The translations under genes and the position numbers were made by a program. A DNA stretch of 64,000 nucleotides, taken from Lichenostomus cassidix. Its lineage: Eukaryota > Chordata > Aves > Passeriformes > Meliphagidae. The notes under the pieces are model-generated. The model saw only the letters and a list, made by a program, of their open reading frames with translations. It ran no database searches and had not been told where the DNA came from. The number at the start of each line of letters is the position of its first letter. Position 1 is the stretch's first letter. The stretch lies in the NCBI GenBank assembly GCA_008360975.2, contig CM039194.1:12200426-12264425 (forward strand). Direction: 5' to 3'. Positions 1 to 12,600 of the stretch are shown here, piece by piece.

Positions 1-2990
1 CATTCCCCACCCCAGGGCTGTGCCAGGAGGCAGGGGGCTGCCGTGGGGGCCACTGCATCCCGATGTTTGTGGGAGTGCTCTCCCTCTCCGGCTTTTTGCT
101 GCCAGTCCCCAGCAGTCCCCTGGAACCCTAGGGGCAAGAGGAAGAGCCCCCCACTCCCCAGACCCCCTGGATGCCCGTGGGTGGCTCTGTGCCCCTGCCT
201 CCTCCCACCTCACTCCCACCCGTGCTCATGTTCGTGTCCCCGTGAGCTCCGCAATGTGACCTGCCCCCCTCCCCGTGCCCACCCCCACACTGCCACACGT
301 GTTCAACCCCACACGCGTGACTCTGCGTGCTCCCTGAGCCGGGAGGAGGGATCTGTCCCTTCCTTCCCCCCAGGGCCCCTGCTGCACCCCTGACACACCA
401 AACTCCTCACCCGGGCAAAGCCCCCCTGCCTCCCTCCCCAGGGTTCTCCTGCCTGGCACAGACACGGCTCTCCAGGAAAAGTTTCTCCCTCTCTGCTCCT
501 CTCTCTATTCAGTTTTGTTTTCCCTTTTCCTCGACATTTTTCCTTCTGAGGGTAAGGGGGTGTCAGACTTCCGTGTGCTGAACATGCTCTGCTTTGCTGA
601 TAATGTTTTCCCCAGCAGGAACTGCTGTGTGGTCTCACTGCTGAGTGACTCTGGGACAATCCAAGGGGAGCAGGATCTCTGGGTGGAACCTTCCATCTCT
701 GGGCTGGAGGCTTCCCTGCAGAGAGTAGTCCCAGTCCTCTCCCAGAGGCCTGAGGATACTCTTAGGATGTGTCTGCTCCCTCCCAGCCACCCCAAGATCT
801 GCTCCTGCAGGGCTTTGGGAGCCATGCTGCTCTCCTGCTGCCGTGCTTGGGTCTGGCCACCTGATGGAGACCTTCATCCCCAGTGCTTCCCTCCATCACT
901 GGGCTGCCTCTTCAAAAACGCACCCTGCTCTCCACACCCTGTTCCAGCTCTGCCTGCACAGATTTCATTTCTGCATCCCAGCACGGGGCTGCCCCAGGGT
1001 GGGCACCAGAGGCCTGATGCCAAACCCAAACACACTGGATGGGCAGCTCAGGAAGGATTCACGTGTCCTGGAGGGCTGCAGCAGGTGCCCCTGCTCCCAG
1101 AGGATGGGGCTTGCAGCAGTGCCTCGCCAGCCAGCCAGGCTGCCAATTACGTATTGCAGAGATCCCAAAATTACTGGGACAGTTTCACATGCAAGCTGGG
1201 GTCTGGGGGATGCTCAGTTGCTGTCCTCTGGGAAGCTGAATTTGGGGTTATTTTTAGATAAGATTATAAATACCGTGGTGAGGAGAGCTGATTTACATTT
1301 AAGGCTGTGTTTGCAAACGTGCCCTGTCCCTGTGGACCCAGCACTTGCTCCTGCAACCACAGGAAGCTGCTTTTGGCTGAGACAGGGTGTCCTCAGTGCC
1401 ACAGTCTCCCTGACAGTGGGGTCTGTAGCCAAAGACCCTCCTGTGGACATATCCATGATACTTGGGGACACCCAGCAGGTGCCATGTGGCTCCCTGGGAC
1501 CATCGTGCACTGGATCTGGGTGGGGAGAACCTGCAAAACCACACATCCTCAGGTCCCTTGCATGAGACAGGACACAACTGCCTCGGATGAAGAACATCAT
1601 CTGCTCAGCATGAGGTGCTCAGAGTGCTCTGCCACTCTCCCACTGTGGCAGTTTGCTGGGATGTCCATCCCCTGTTCTGATATTGGGCTTCCTCCCTTCC
1701 CTCTCTCAGGTGGGAGTTGCCTGTGGGGCTGGAGAGACTCTGACGCACCCCCAGTGCAGCCTGACCCATCCCATCCCTATTCCATCTCCATCCTATCCCA
1801 CTTCCCTCCCCTCCCCAGCCCAGCCCAGCCCAGCCCAGCCCAGCCCAGCCCAGCCCAGCCCAGTCCCATCCTCTTCTTATCCTCCTCCCCATCTCCATCC
1901 CATCCCAACTCCATTCATTCCCAGCCCATCCCCTTCCCACTCCCTCCAGCCAGCTGGGTGGAAACAGCCGGGGTGGAGACAGCCAGTCCATGGCGACTGA
2001 GAGGCAGCCACTACCCCTCCATCCCTGATCGCCCCGGGTGCATCCCCCTGCCCCATCCCTCCCAGCCGCCATCCTACACCCAGCTCCTGCTGGGCTTTGG
2101 AGCAGCCCGGGGTTTGCCAGGCGCTTTGAAGGGAGGTTGGGAAGGAGGGGAGCCTCAGCCTGTCTGTGAAAACACATCTCCCGGGTGCAGGGAACTCCAC
2201 CGCCTGAGCATCTCTCCAGCTGCATTAACCCCTTGGCAGCCAGAGCATGCACACACAATCCCAGGGGACTTCAGCTCTCCAAAAACAAGGGATTTTGGCA
2301 CATTGCTGCATTTTTTCCTGGCACAGACCATTAATGAACATTGCTGTGATGAGGAGAACACGTGGCAGCAGCTGCATCTCCTTTCCCAGCCCAATGTTCA
2401 GATACAGCACAGCTGGAATCAGTGGGGAAGGACAACTGCTGTCCTCAGGCTGGAGGCTTTGCACTCCCCAAGCACCCAGAGATGCTCTTGCCTACTTCTC
2501 CTCTTTGTTTTCAGGGACTAAGATTTTCCTTCAGCTGTTTCTTCTTGCAAAGATTTAGAATCCAACTTTTTTTTAATTAAAATACAGATGATAGAAGATA
2601 GATCCACCACTGTGGCCAGGCTGACTGCAAACCCGGCATCAGCCCAGCAGATGCAAACCTGGAAAAGAAGCGAGACCAGACAAACCTTTTCATAGGGATA
2701 TTAGTAAAAGGGAAGGGAGCAAAAATGAGCATGTTTTCATGGAAATTTCCGTTTTTGAAGAAAAAAAAATATAACAAAGACTAAACTTGGATGCATTTAT
2801 ATAAATATGGAAATGAAAGCCGTTTCCCAAGCCTTGTCATCACCCCACGTCCAGCTCTGCTCACCCATTCCCTTCAGCACCAACTCTCCCTTAGCCAAGA
2901 TTTGTTCCCAAGCCCCTGCAGCATCACCCCCTGCCCTTCTCTGGTTCTGGCTCTGCCTCTGCCTGCAGCAGCCTCCTCTTCTTCAGCAAA
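1..2990. other. Intergenic, no gene seen
   Basis: GC- and pyrimidine-rich sequence with many chance open frames that lack recognisable domains, consistent codon use or splice partners. By synteny CAMK2A would be expected beyond the left edge, but none of its coding exons is visible here. The only clear element is the pentanucleotide repeat near 1814-1863. Confidence 0.6.
1814..1863. repeat. (CCCAG)n microsatellite
   Basis: About ten perfect copies of the pentamer CCCAG, in a wider C/T-rich tract (about 1770-1945) with imperfect CCATC-type repeats on both sides. It keeps a frame open by chance in both strands, which explains the long ORFs there. Confidence 0.95.
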
Positions 2991-2997
2991 GCGTTGC

Positions 2998-5100
2998 TTT
3001 ATTTTCAGCAACTGGCTGGCTTTGCCAAATGGCAGCCGGTGCTGCAGCCCCGCTGGTGGTGCACATCCCCAGGGACCAGGCTGGCTGAATGAGGTAGTTT
3101 GAGGGTGTGGAGCATCCTCCTGGGGCTCACCTCCACCTGGGTGATGCCATGGGGACCAGTCCTCTTGGAGGAACGTGCTAAGGGAGCAGGGATGGAGATG
3201 GGGCTGATGGAGGAGCTGAGTCCCCCTCTGAAACCTGTCCTTGGGATGTCCCTGCAGGGATGCAGGAAGCTGGCAGGATGAGATGGCATGGAGCAGCAGG
3301 AACTGGCGCACACACCGCCGCACTCAGGCTTTTCAAACTCCTTCCCAGCTCTACAAGAAGAGGCCTCCTCTCTTCTGCCTTGCTGTCAGCTGGTTTTTTT
3401 TCCTTTGTTTCTATAGAAAATCCCAATTCCCCCAAATAATCCAGCTAAGAGTAAGAAAAAAAAAATACAAACATGTCATTGCATTTTCTTCCCATCCTCA
3501 TCCCTCTCTCACACACAAAGCTTGAAAGCACACTGAAAGGTATTCAGCGTGCACGCTGCCAATTGTCACATCTTTCAATGACAGATTTTAAATGAATGTT
3601 ATTTTGCAAGGGAGAAAGAGAGGGGGGAAAAGAAAAAAAAAAAAAAAGAAAGCCCACACTGCTCATCCAAGAGCTGACAAGTCCTAACGGGCCTCATTTT
3701 CCAGAGACAAAAATAACTATTTTCAAAATTCACAGCAGGGCCTTCGCCTACACACACTGCACCAAGAGAAACCTGTGGGGAGAAATGTAAAACACATTGT
3801 GTAAATGGAAATGCACCATGCATCCAAAACGATTTTAAAGCTATTTACCCCCTTTCATCTCTGCCAGCTCTCCTGCGAGCACACGTACGAGCGCTCGCAC
3901 CCTGCCGCAGGCGCGGGGGCCCAGAGCTTTGCTGGCTTCCCTGGCCCCCGGCGATCGGATGGGCTGGCTCCCCACGGCAGCGGATGATGGGGAGGTGTTT
4001 TCCTCCCCACGCGTGCGCTGCTGGAAGAGCAGTGCCCATGTGCGGCGCGGTGCTGGCAGGCGGGAGACGTCCCCATCATCCCCGTCCTCCAGCGTGGCTT
4101 CAAAGTCCTGCGGCTACAGAGCGGCACATCAGCCTCTGCAGAGACCTTCTTGAGATGTTCTCTCTGCACCAGGTTCAGTGGTGGGACGTGGGGACAGGGA
4201 CAGCCCCAGCACTGAGAAGGGGTAGCCAGGGGTGGTTGGCTGGTTGGATGTGGAGGATGCATGGGGAGGAACAGAGGTGCCTAGAGCCGTGCACATGAGG
4301 GGGCTGTCAAGGCAAATTTTGGGTGAAAGGGTCTGCTGGGTGGCTGACCCATGTGGAGTCCACCAGAGCCTGAGGCAAACCTGCCACCCAAATGTGGGGC
4401 CATAGAAAACCACCCGTCCTCTGTGTGCATCCAACCATGGGCCACAGCTCCTCACCAGGGCTGCTCCCAGCCCCCCAAGCCAGCAGAGAGGGCAAGCCAT
4501 AGTCCCACATGAGGTCCCTGTAGCAGCATGACTTAGTCCAGCCATGTTGATCTCAGGTCTAACATCCATGGTCCATCCCTCCACAAAGAAGTATAACAGG
4601 GAAACAATATGGTCTTGGGTTTGGGGGAGGCCTTTGAGTTCCCAGAGCAAGAGCAAAGGTGGCAGCTGCCCAGCAGCAGGCTGAGAGCCAGGAGCATGTA
4701 AATAGAGGGAAATGGCGAGGGTTAACCTGCAGGCAGAGCCCCCCACGCTTCCTCCTGCCCTGGCGATGGCCAACACATAAAGCTTATGATTGGCTGCAGA
4801 GACCTTGAGGAAAGATCTCCCTCTTTGGAAGTGGCTGTGCAGGGCCAGCCCAGCTCAGCACAGTCGCCAGCCACCACCACCAAGCACTGCAGCCAAGACC
4901 ACATTGCCCTTCCTCATCCCCTGGGAGTAGCTCCCTATGGCCACCACCCCAACCAGGGAGGAGAAGTGTTTTGGGGTGAACCCTGGAGGAAGGGAGAGCA
5001 GGAGAGCACTGCTGACGTCCCCATCTGTCCTTCTCCCTTGCTCACTGCAGCCCAGAGCTCCACCCTGGCCAGGATGGGTGGATGCTGGGGGAGTGTCCCG
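2998..5100 (-). other. ARSI: Probable 3' UTR of ARSI
   Basis: The ARSI stop is at 5101-5103. Reading on along the minus strand no other gene is recognisable. The first canonical AATAAA is at 3003-2998 (TTTATT on the plus strand), which would give a 3' UTR of about 2.1 kb. The exact end is a guess; a weaker ATTAAA lies at 2577-2572. Confidence 0.35.
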
Positions 5101-7859
5101 TCAGATGCGGTTGGACATGAGCCTGGTGTTCAGCTTGCGGAAGAAGGAGCGCAGCTTGCAGATCTTGCACTTCTTTTTCTTGTTCCTACTTTTCAGGGGC
5201 TCCCGGCCACCTTCCCACTCCTCCCCATCATCTTCACTGGCCCAAGGTCCCCAGGCACCACCGTTGAAGTCTGGGTGAGCCCGGGGGTTCTCTGCAGGGT
5301 ACCTCACTGGGATGGCTGTCCGGTTGTAGTGCACCAACCTCATCAGGAGGGTCCTGACAATGTCTGGGCGCTGCTCCGAGAGGTCATAGCGCTCGTAGGG
5401 GTCAGCAGTGATGTTGAAGAGCCACACGGACTTCTTCAGGCCATCAGTGAGGCGCTCCAGGTTCCACCAGCTCCCTGGGAAGTTGGTCAGGGTCTGCGGG
5501 GGGATCCAGTCGCTGTACCCTGGGTCACCAGTGAGGAGCTTCCATTCCCCAACCCGGATGGAAGCTTGCACTGCTGTGTTCCAGATGCCGAAGCCATCCT
5601 CCAAGGAGCCATACTTGGCATGGTTGTACAAGGGGTCGATGTTGTGCAGGATTTCGGTGCGTGGTGACTCCTTGCCTTCACTGATAGCAGGCCAGACGTT
5701 GTAGCCATCCAAGCCTTGGACATTGCTCAGGTTGCCCCTCGCCAGGCTGACCAGAGTTGGGTACCAGTCTGTGATGTGAACCAGTGCCCAGCTTGTCCGA
5801 CGCTTGCGCTTGATCAGGGGACTGTGGACAAAACCGATGCCACGCACTCCCCCTTCCCAGTACGTCCCTTTGCGACCCCGTAGTGGCCAGTTGCTTCCCC
5901 CAGAGAAGGTCTGCCCGCCGTTATCCGTGGAGAACACGATCACACTGTTGTCATAATAACCATACTTCTTGAGGGCCCAGGTGATATTCTTCACTGCCTC
6001 GTCCATGCAGGTCACCATGGCCGCATACTTGCGGCGGGCAACGTTGCCCATGGAGCGGTAGCGGTAGATGTACTCCTTGGGGGATTGCAGGGGTGTGTGG
6101 ACAGCTTGGAAGGCCACGTAGATGAAGATGGGCTCCTTGGGGCTGTGGGATGCCAGGATCTTGCTGACACGCTGGGCGTAGAGGAAGGTGGAATACTTCC
6201 CGCTCTGGTCCCAAGCCACGTCCTCCCCTTCGTGCAGGTCGTAGCCGCAGACGCCCGGCCCGTCGCAGTTGTCGTAGGTGTAATAATCCACATTGCCTGT
6301 CAGGGAGCCCAGGAAGGTGTCGAAGCCCCGGCGGGTGGGCAGGCACTCCTTCTTGTAGAAGCCAAGATGCCACTTGCCCACCATGTGTGTGGAGTAGCCA
6401 GCTTCCTGCAGCTTCTGTGGCAGAGTGACCTGGTCGAGGGGCAGGCAGTTGGGCTGGCGAGGACGGATGATGGAGTGCTGCAGTCCTGTGTGGATCTGGT
6501 ACCTGCCAGGAGGAAGAGCCAGAGGGAAGCAATGGTGATGAGGAGCAGCACTGGGTGAGGACATGATGGCACTTTATGTGTTAGAAACCCGAAACAGATG
6601 CAGATCTCCATGTCACCCAATCCAACCCAATCAAACAAGCTCCAGCCAGGGACAGGGAGCTCCTCATCCATCCATAAGTACCAAAAGCAGATGCAAAGAA
6701 CACAGAGAGGGGCTCAGCAGACATCTCAAAAAATGCCACCAGCAGTTGTCCCCACTGCTGCCAGCCTGGGGAGGTGACTGGGCTGGGTCAGGCCTGCTCA
6801 GTACAAGCAGGTGGGTTCACAACCTGAATGTCCCCTGCTTTGCACACCCCAAAGATGTCTGGAACCCTTCAAGAACCATCAGGAAAGAAGGGAGGCCTTT
6901 GCTTGGACCCCAGTGGGTTCCACCACCCCAGGCAGTAGGTGACCAAATCCACAGGTACCTCCCTGGGGCCCACTCCTCAGCAGGAGATGATCTAGTGACA
7001 TTTGCCTCCTGCAGTGAGTGCTGACCACTCAGCACTGCTCCAGAGACAGCCCCACCTATCCTAGAAGGCAGAATGGCCCAGGGCAAGGGGACATCTGACT
7101 GGCTGCTGTGGGAGAGGGCAGTGGAGCAACATCCAGCATGTGCTGACCAGTGCAGCACTGAACACACAAGCAGGGAAAGCACAAACCAAGGGCCTCATGA
7201 AAAACCCCAAGGGCCAGTGTGACAGGGACTACCTGGGGACACAGCTCCTTGCCCAGCACCAAAACACCTCCTGGCTAGAGACCACCCTCTCCCAACGTGA
7301 CATCCGTTACCCAACAGCATCCACATTTTTGCTCTTGTCATGTGCCACTATTTATCCTGTGTGGAAATCAACTGTTCACCCAGGAAACTTCCTAGAGAAA
7401 TCCAGATCCACTGGAGGATCTCCATGCTCTGCCAGTACACCAGGACATCAGTCTAGCAGCGAGCTGGGGTTAAGCCCCTCAGAGCTGGGGAAGGAACCAA
7501 AGGGGGACACAAGTGGGGTGTAAGCAGGCACTGGCTTACCTGCCAGTTATCAGCTGGCTCCGGGATGGGGTGCAGATGGGCTGGATGTAGTAGTTCTCCA
7601 GCTTCACACCCTCTGCTGCCAGCCTGTCCAGCGTCGGTGTCTGGATATCTGAGCCGTGATACCCAATGTCGTGGTAGCCCTGGTCATCAGTCAAAATGAA
7701 GATGATGTGGGGTGGCCTGGTGAAGGTGGGAGGCAGCGATTTCTCCATGGGGTCCGTGGCCACGTCGGCCACCAAACCGGGCTTCATCCAGTCCCAGGAT
7801 AAATAGCCAAAACTGAGCAGGCTGACGAGAGAGAAACCCGTGAGGGCATAGACAGCCAT
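5101..7859 (-). CDS. ARSI: Arylsulfatase I, two coding exons, 573 aa
   Basis: Coding exon 1 is 7859-7540 and exon 2 is 6502-5101 (intron 7539-6503, GT..AG). The join falls inside an Arg codon (AG|G) and gives 1722 nt, 573 aa, close to the ~570 aa usual for ARSI. Seen: a hydrophobic N-terminal signal segment (about residues 5-22); the metal-binding TDDQG at 57-61; the sulfatase signature C-T-P-S-R at 96-100, whose Cys96 should be converted to formylglycine by SUMF1; G-K-W-H-L-G at 149-154; an A-V-H-T-P motif and an S-T-D-N-G-G motif further on; several N-X-T/S sequons; and a basic Lys/Cys-rich C-terminus. Family knowledge: a secretory-pathway sulfatase whose natural substrate is poorly defined. 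ARSJ is the close paralogue; position next to TCOF1/CD74 points to ARSI. The start ATG has a good Kozak context (GGGATGG). Confidence 0.95.
7540..7859 (-). CDS. ARSI: ARSI coding exon 1 with sulfatase active-site signature
   Basis: This exon encodes residues 1-106 plus two bases of codon 107. It holds the signal segment, the metal-binding aspartates and the formylglycine Cys in C-T-P-S-R. The donor is GGCAG|GTAAGC at 7539. A possible 5' UTR splice acceptor lies just upstream on the minus strand (TTGGCAG at about 7880), so an additional non-coding first exon may exist further right; it was not located. Confidence 0.9.
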
Positions 7860-9597
7860 CCCGAAACACTGTGCTGCCTGCCAAGGGAGTTACTGTCCCA
7901 GCATCGTTTCAGAGCCACGAAAACAGGAGGTCTCCCCCTCCTCCAGGAGGGCTGCCAGACCTAGGGGATGTTCCCTGCAACCCCCGCAGCTGGTTTTGCT
8001 GCTTCCATGAAGGCACACTCCCGTGCACACAAAGAGCTTAATCCGCCGGGGCTGGGTTGCCTTCAGTCAAAGGAAAATAACCCTCGCGCTGCTCCAATCA
8101 CACACATCTGCACGGCAGGACGGGCTCCTCGCAGGGACTGCCGGCGGCCCGGAGCCTCTCACCAGCGTCCCGAGCGTTGGAAGCACTTCCTGGCTTCCTG
8201 GGGTTTTCTCCCTGGTGTTATTTCTTTATGAAGAGCTCCATAAAATCCTCGTCAGAGAAAGTTGCTGGTTTCTCCTCTGCCCCAGCCCTGCGCCTGCCCG
8301 GCTATCCAGACGGCTCTCTCGGGATACGGCGATCCTAGTCTTTAAACTCCTGCGGAAGAGGGTGCTAAAGTTCAAGCCCAGGGTTGCCGAGCTCTCCTCC
8401 TCACTCTCCGGGCAAGAGCCGCCCTCTCCTTTTCCCAACCTCCGCTCCAAGGCAGAGTCCCAACATCTGCCCAGGACGTGGTCTAAGCCGCCAGGTTTAT
8501 GGGGAGCTGCCGGCTCGGCCCCTCCCAGCTCAGCAGCTCCAGGAAAAAGCTGGGAAGCCCCAGAGCATGCAGGGTCCTAAGCGGGGCATTCCCTGAGAAC
8601 CCGATGCTTCCCTCCCTGCTGGCACCCAGACGTGTGACACATGGATCAGGACGCTCGGTGGGATGCTCAGCTGAATCCGATGGGGACCCGAGGGGTCCCA
8701 GCACACACCGGGCACCCCGACAGCCCCCAGCCCACCCACCCCAGCTGCCTTTACAACTGCAGAGCTGTGGTGGGGGTTTTCTGGGGAATCTGGGAGGGCT
8801 CTGCCTTCAGAACTGGCTCAGAAGAGCAGATGATACAGACAGCTCTAGGACACCCTGTCCACTTCCCGGATGCCCTGCTCTGGGTCCCCTTCCCAGGGCT
8901 CCCCTGACGCTCCCTCTCCTTCCACTGACCCTGCAGTCCCCTGCTCCCCAAGTGTTCCCCCTGCCCCACGTCAGCCTGCTCCCTGGGACCCTGGGCACCT
9001 TGGAGGAGTGGAGAAGAGGGAACACAAGGCTCCTCACTCCCAGGGACAGGGCTGACTCCCAGGAACAGCAAAGGGAGGATGGGCTTCTCTCCTGGCTTTC
9101 AACACAGGCAGAGAGGATGGGGAAGAGGACAGGGACTGGGACAGAGCCAGTTTCAGCCAGGTCTCAGGGGCTTGCAGGAGCACAGGGAGGGGTGCAGGGG
9201 ATTGGAACACGGGGCAGGGGTGGACAGCCGTGTTCTGTGCTTTTCCCTGCTGGCAGGAACCCCTGCTCACTCGACAGAGCATGGAAGGGCTGGGTTGAGC
9301 CCTTCAGTGAGGTTTGATTAATCCCCAGGGGTTAATCTCTCATTTCTTCTGCCCGCTTCTCTTCCCCCTTTACCTCGCTCCTTCCCATCACTTGCCTCCC
9401 TTTTCTTCCCCAACATCTTTAATTTTGAACAATACCATCCTCTTGGAAAAACCTGGACCTGACTGAAGGGAAATAGAGGCAAGGGAGCCCTGTCTCCTGG
9501 GCCCTGTGTTCTTTACACACCCTGAATCAGAGTTATCACCAGGGGCTGTAAACAGAGCTCTTTCCCAATAATAAATAATGGTCCACTTGGGTGAATA

Positions 9598-9684
9598 TTA
9601 CAGACGAGAGAGGAAATTGAAGATGTCAGGCCTGAGACATGGCAGAGAAAGTGTGTTCAAGGCAACACAGATCACTGATAAACT
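9598..9684 (-). mobile_element. Possible ancient MIR-like SINE fragment
   Basis: The order of short blocks TTACAGACGAG, AGGAAATTGA, GAGAAAGTG, then a GCAACACAGATCACTGATAA-like segment resembles the reverse complement of the MIR core and tRNA-related part. The match is by eye, diverged and partial. It could also be an unrelated conserved element. Confidence 0.3.
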
Positions 9685-12600
9685 ATGTCTTGCTTGGGCC
9701 AGAGGATGAGCAGGAGGGAGGTGCAGGAGGAGGCAGCAGAAGGGATGTGTGGCCCTAGGAGTGGGGCTGGAGCCCACCTACAAAGAGCAAGGCTGGATCC
9801 CACCTCTGAGGAGCAAGAGCAGAGCCAAGCACCTCCTGGGTGTGTGGATTTGCTGCTCCACAGCCATGTGGTGGGTTACATCCAGCTCACGCCCTTAGGA
9901 TGAGGAGGCACAGGCTGGGAGAGTCATCCTGAGTTTAAGCTGCTGTCAGTGGCCAAAGCTCAGAGGGTTGAAAGGAGGGAAGGAGGTGGCAGCAGGGACA
10001 TGGACAAACGCTGGCATGGGGAGGGGACCTTCTGTGCCAGCCAGGGCAGCTGGCTCAGTTAAATCAGTGAGAGGTCCAAGTTGGAGAGGAAACAGCAGGG
10101 TTAACTCAGCTGAGGGAGCTTTTCCCAGAGCCAAAGGGTGAATAAATAGTGAATTTGTTGGCAGTGACCCTCCTCAGAAGGTTCAGGGACAGCTGGCTGA
10201 GTCTCAGCAGCACACAGACACCTTCTGGGTGCTTCTCCAAGAAATGATAGCAGGGTGAAAAGCAACAAGGGGTACAGTGAAAACACTCTATATCCCAGGA
10301 AATGGGGTGCAATGGGAGCCTCAAACCAGCCCCACTGATATCATGACAGAAGGCAGGAGGGAGCGGCTAGCAGGGAGGAGGAGGAGGAGAAAGAAATGAC
10401 AAGTCTGGAGTTTTGGGGTCAGGACGATTTAAGCTGTCTGCACAGCTGCTCTGAGAGTGATTAATGCATCACAAGGTCTAGGGATGGAAAAAGTACTCAG
10501 GGCCTGCAGGCACCCCTTCAACCGCTCTTAATTCAAGGCAGTCACTCGTCCAGCCTCACTCAAAGATGTCTCAAGAGCCAGGAGCTTCCTTGGAGAGCTC
10601 CAGCATGTTGCACAATGGGGAGATTTCCCCTGGCAGACAGCCTGGCTGTGAATGCTGAGCCAGCCAGCAGACCCTGCCTGCTTTGGTCCTGCATCTGCCC
10701 TGGCAAGGACAGCCCTGCTCCTCCCTGTTGCATCAGCTGCTGTGACAAAAGACACCGAATCTTCCTCCCAGCCTGATCTGCAGTGGCACTGCCAGTTCAG
10801 GGTGATAGGAAGGCCCATCAGGTGAGCTGGGTGCTGGATGTGGGGCTGGCAGAGCTCTGCAGGCAGAGCATCACCCACCCACACCCCAGTGCAGCCCTTC
10901 CAGATCCCCACAGACCCTTCCCAGCTGGAACCAAGGTCCCCATACTGAGGAATCACTCAGCAGACAGGGTTAAGTCACCAGCCAAAGCCTGAAATGCTCC
11001 TTTTTGGTACTTTTAAGCCCAGCAACACAACCTGCGAGGCAGCAAACCCTGACCAGTGCCTGGACCAAGTCCCTCCGTGTCCCCACAGCTGGCACAGCTC
11101 CTCACATTTGCACAGCTGGTACTCTGACCAAATATTTAATTATTACTTCTTCTTTCTTTTTTTTTTTTTTAAATTATTAATTTTATGTGGCCTGAGGCAA
11201 GAATGAAAATAAACACAGCCCTTCCTGCTTTTTTCTCCCCACTGCCCCCCGGCTCCGGCCGCACTTGCGTTTTGGCTCCAAAAGTGCTCGCTGCAAATGG
11301 GGTTATGCAAACAGGCTCCACATATTTCTCTTCGCCTGCGATCTGCCACGAGGGCCACACAGCAAAGTTTAAAAGTAAGCCTCAATTTCTTTTTTTTTTT
11401 TTCCCCTTTTTCTTTATTTTTTAACCCTTCCCAGGGCCGGAGCCCTTTCAGCCCTCAATACTGCCTTTCTCTTGCCATCAATGGGGCATTATGGCAGGGG
11501 ATTTATTGGAAGCAGAACTCCCAGGCTTTACAATGGGAGCTCTGTGCAAGGCAAATATTGCACAATCTGTTTGCACGCCGTCAGCCTGCTGCCCTTCCCC
11601 CTCGACAGCCCCACTCACGCCTCGGCCTCCGGCCTGCTGAAACAGGACCTTAAAAATCAGAAAAATGAAAGGTTTTTAATAAGTCCCCTCTCTCCTGCTT
11701 CAGAGCAAGACATTTGACCTAACAGGGCATCAGGGAGCCTCGAAAAAACACCTCCTGTCACTCTCGCCTCTTAGATGTTTAAGGATTTCCGCTCTCCCCG
11801 GCCAACGTGTGATGCATTTACTCTTTTATTGGCATGATGAAAGAGCCCAGGCAAATCTGGAAAAGAAGGGAGCAGTCCCAGGAATGGGTAAAGGTTGTTT
11901 TGTCTAGAAAGGAGGGAAAAGGCTGAGAGAAGAGGTTGGCCAGGTAATTTGTGGTGAATGAAGGAGGTTGGAGGCATCGTCAGTCCCAAGCCCAGGAGAG
12001 GATGGAGCTGGAGGTGAGCACTTCTTCATTGACTTTAGGAGCCTCCAGATGGCCCTGGACATCATGCCCTGAGCCTGGTGAATGGTCCTGTCCTGGGCTT
12101 CTCCCTGTCATGAGTAGTCTTGGCTCCCCAGTGTCTGAACCTCCAGGATAACCCCAAGGACCATTTTTCCTCCCTGGTGCATTGCAGGCAAGCAGCATTT
12201 CTGCCAGGCAGTGCCAGGACCTGCCTTCTCCCCACCAGCCTCCCATACTCTATCTTCCCACTATAGGACCTCATTTTCCCCACCCAGAGCCCAGCACCCC
12301 TCTGGCCTCTGGCCACATGCACCCTGTGGATAGAAACCAATTTTCTAGTGGCAACCGCTGCGGTGAGACCTCAACCAGATTACAGCAATGGGGTTTGGGT
12401 TAGGGGAACTCAGAGGTTTTTGAACACACCATAATTCACTCTCTGGAAGTTGGAGCCAGAGGAGGAGAAAACAGCAAATCTGCATCAGCTCCTGGTTATG
12501 CAACCCTGTTCATTGAAAGGACGAGGAGTGGTGCAGCAGCAGCCATGGCACAGGATGCCAAAGCTACCAGGGTAGCACGTTAAAGGGCAGAGAGGAGAGC

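Noticed and set aside
1307..2521. 404-codon plus-strand ORF
   Set aside because: It runs through the (CCCAG)n tract, has no domain-like sequence, and a long antisense ORF covers the same stretch; open because of low-complexity composition.
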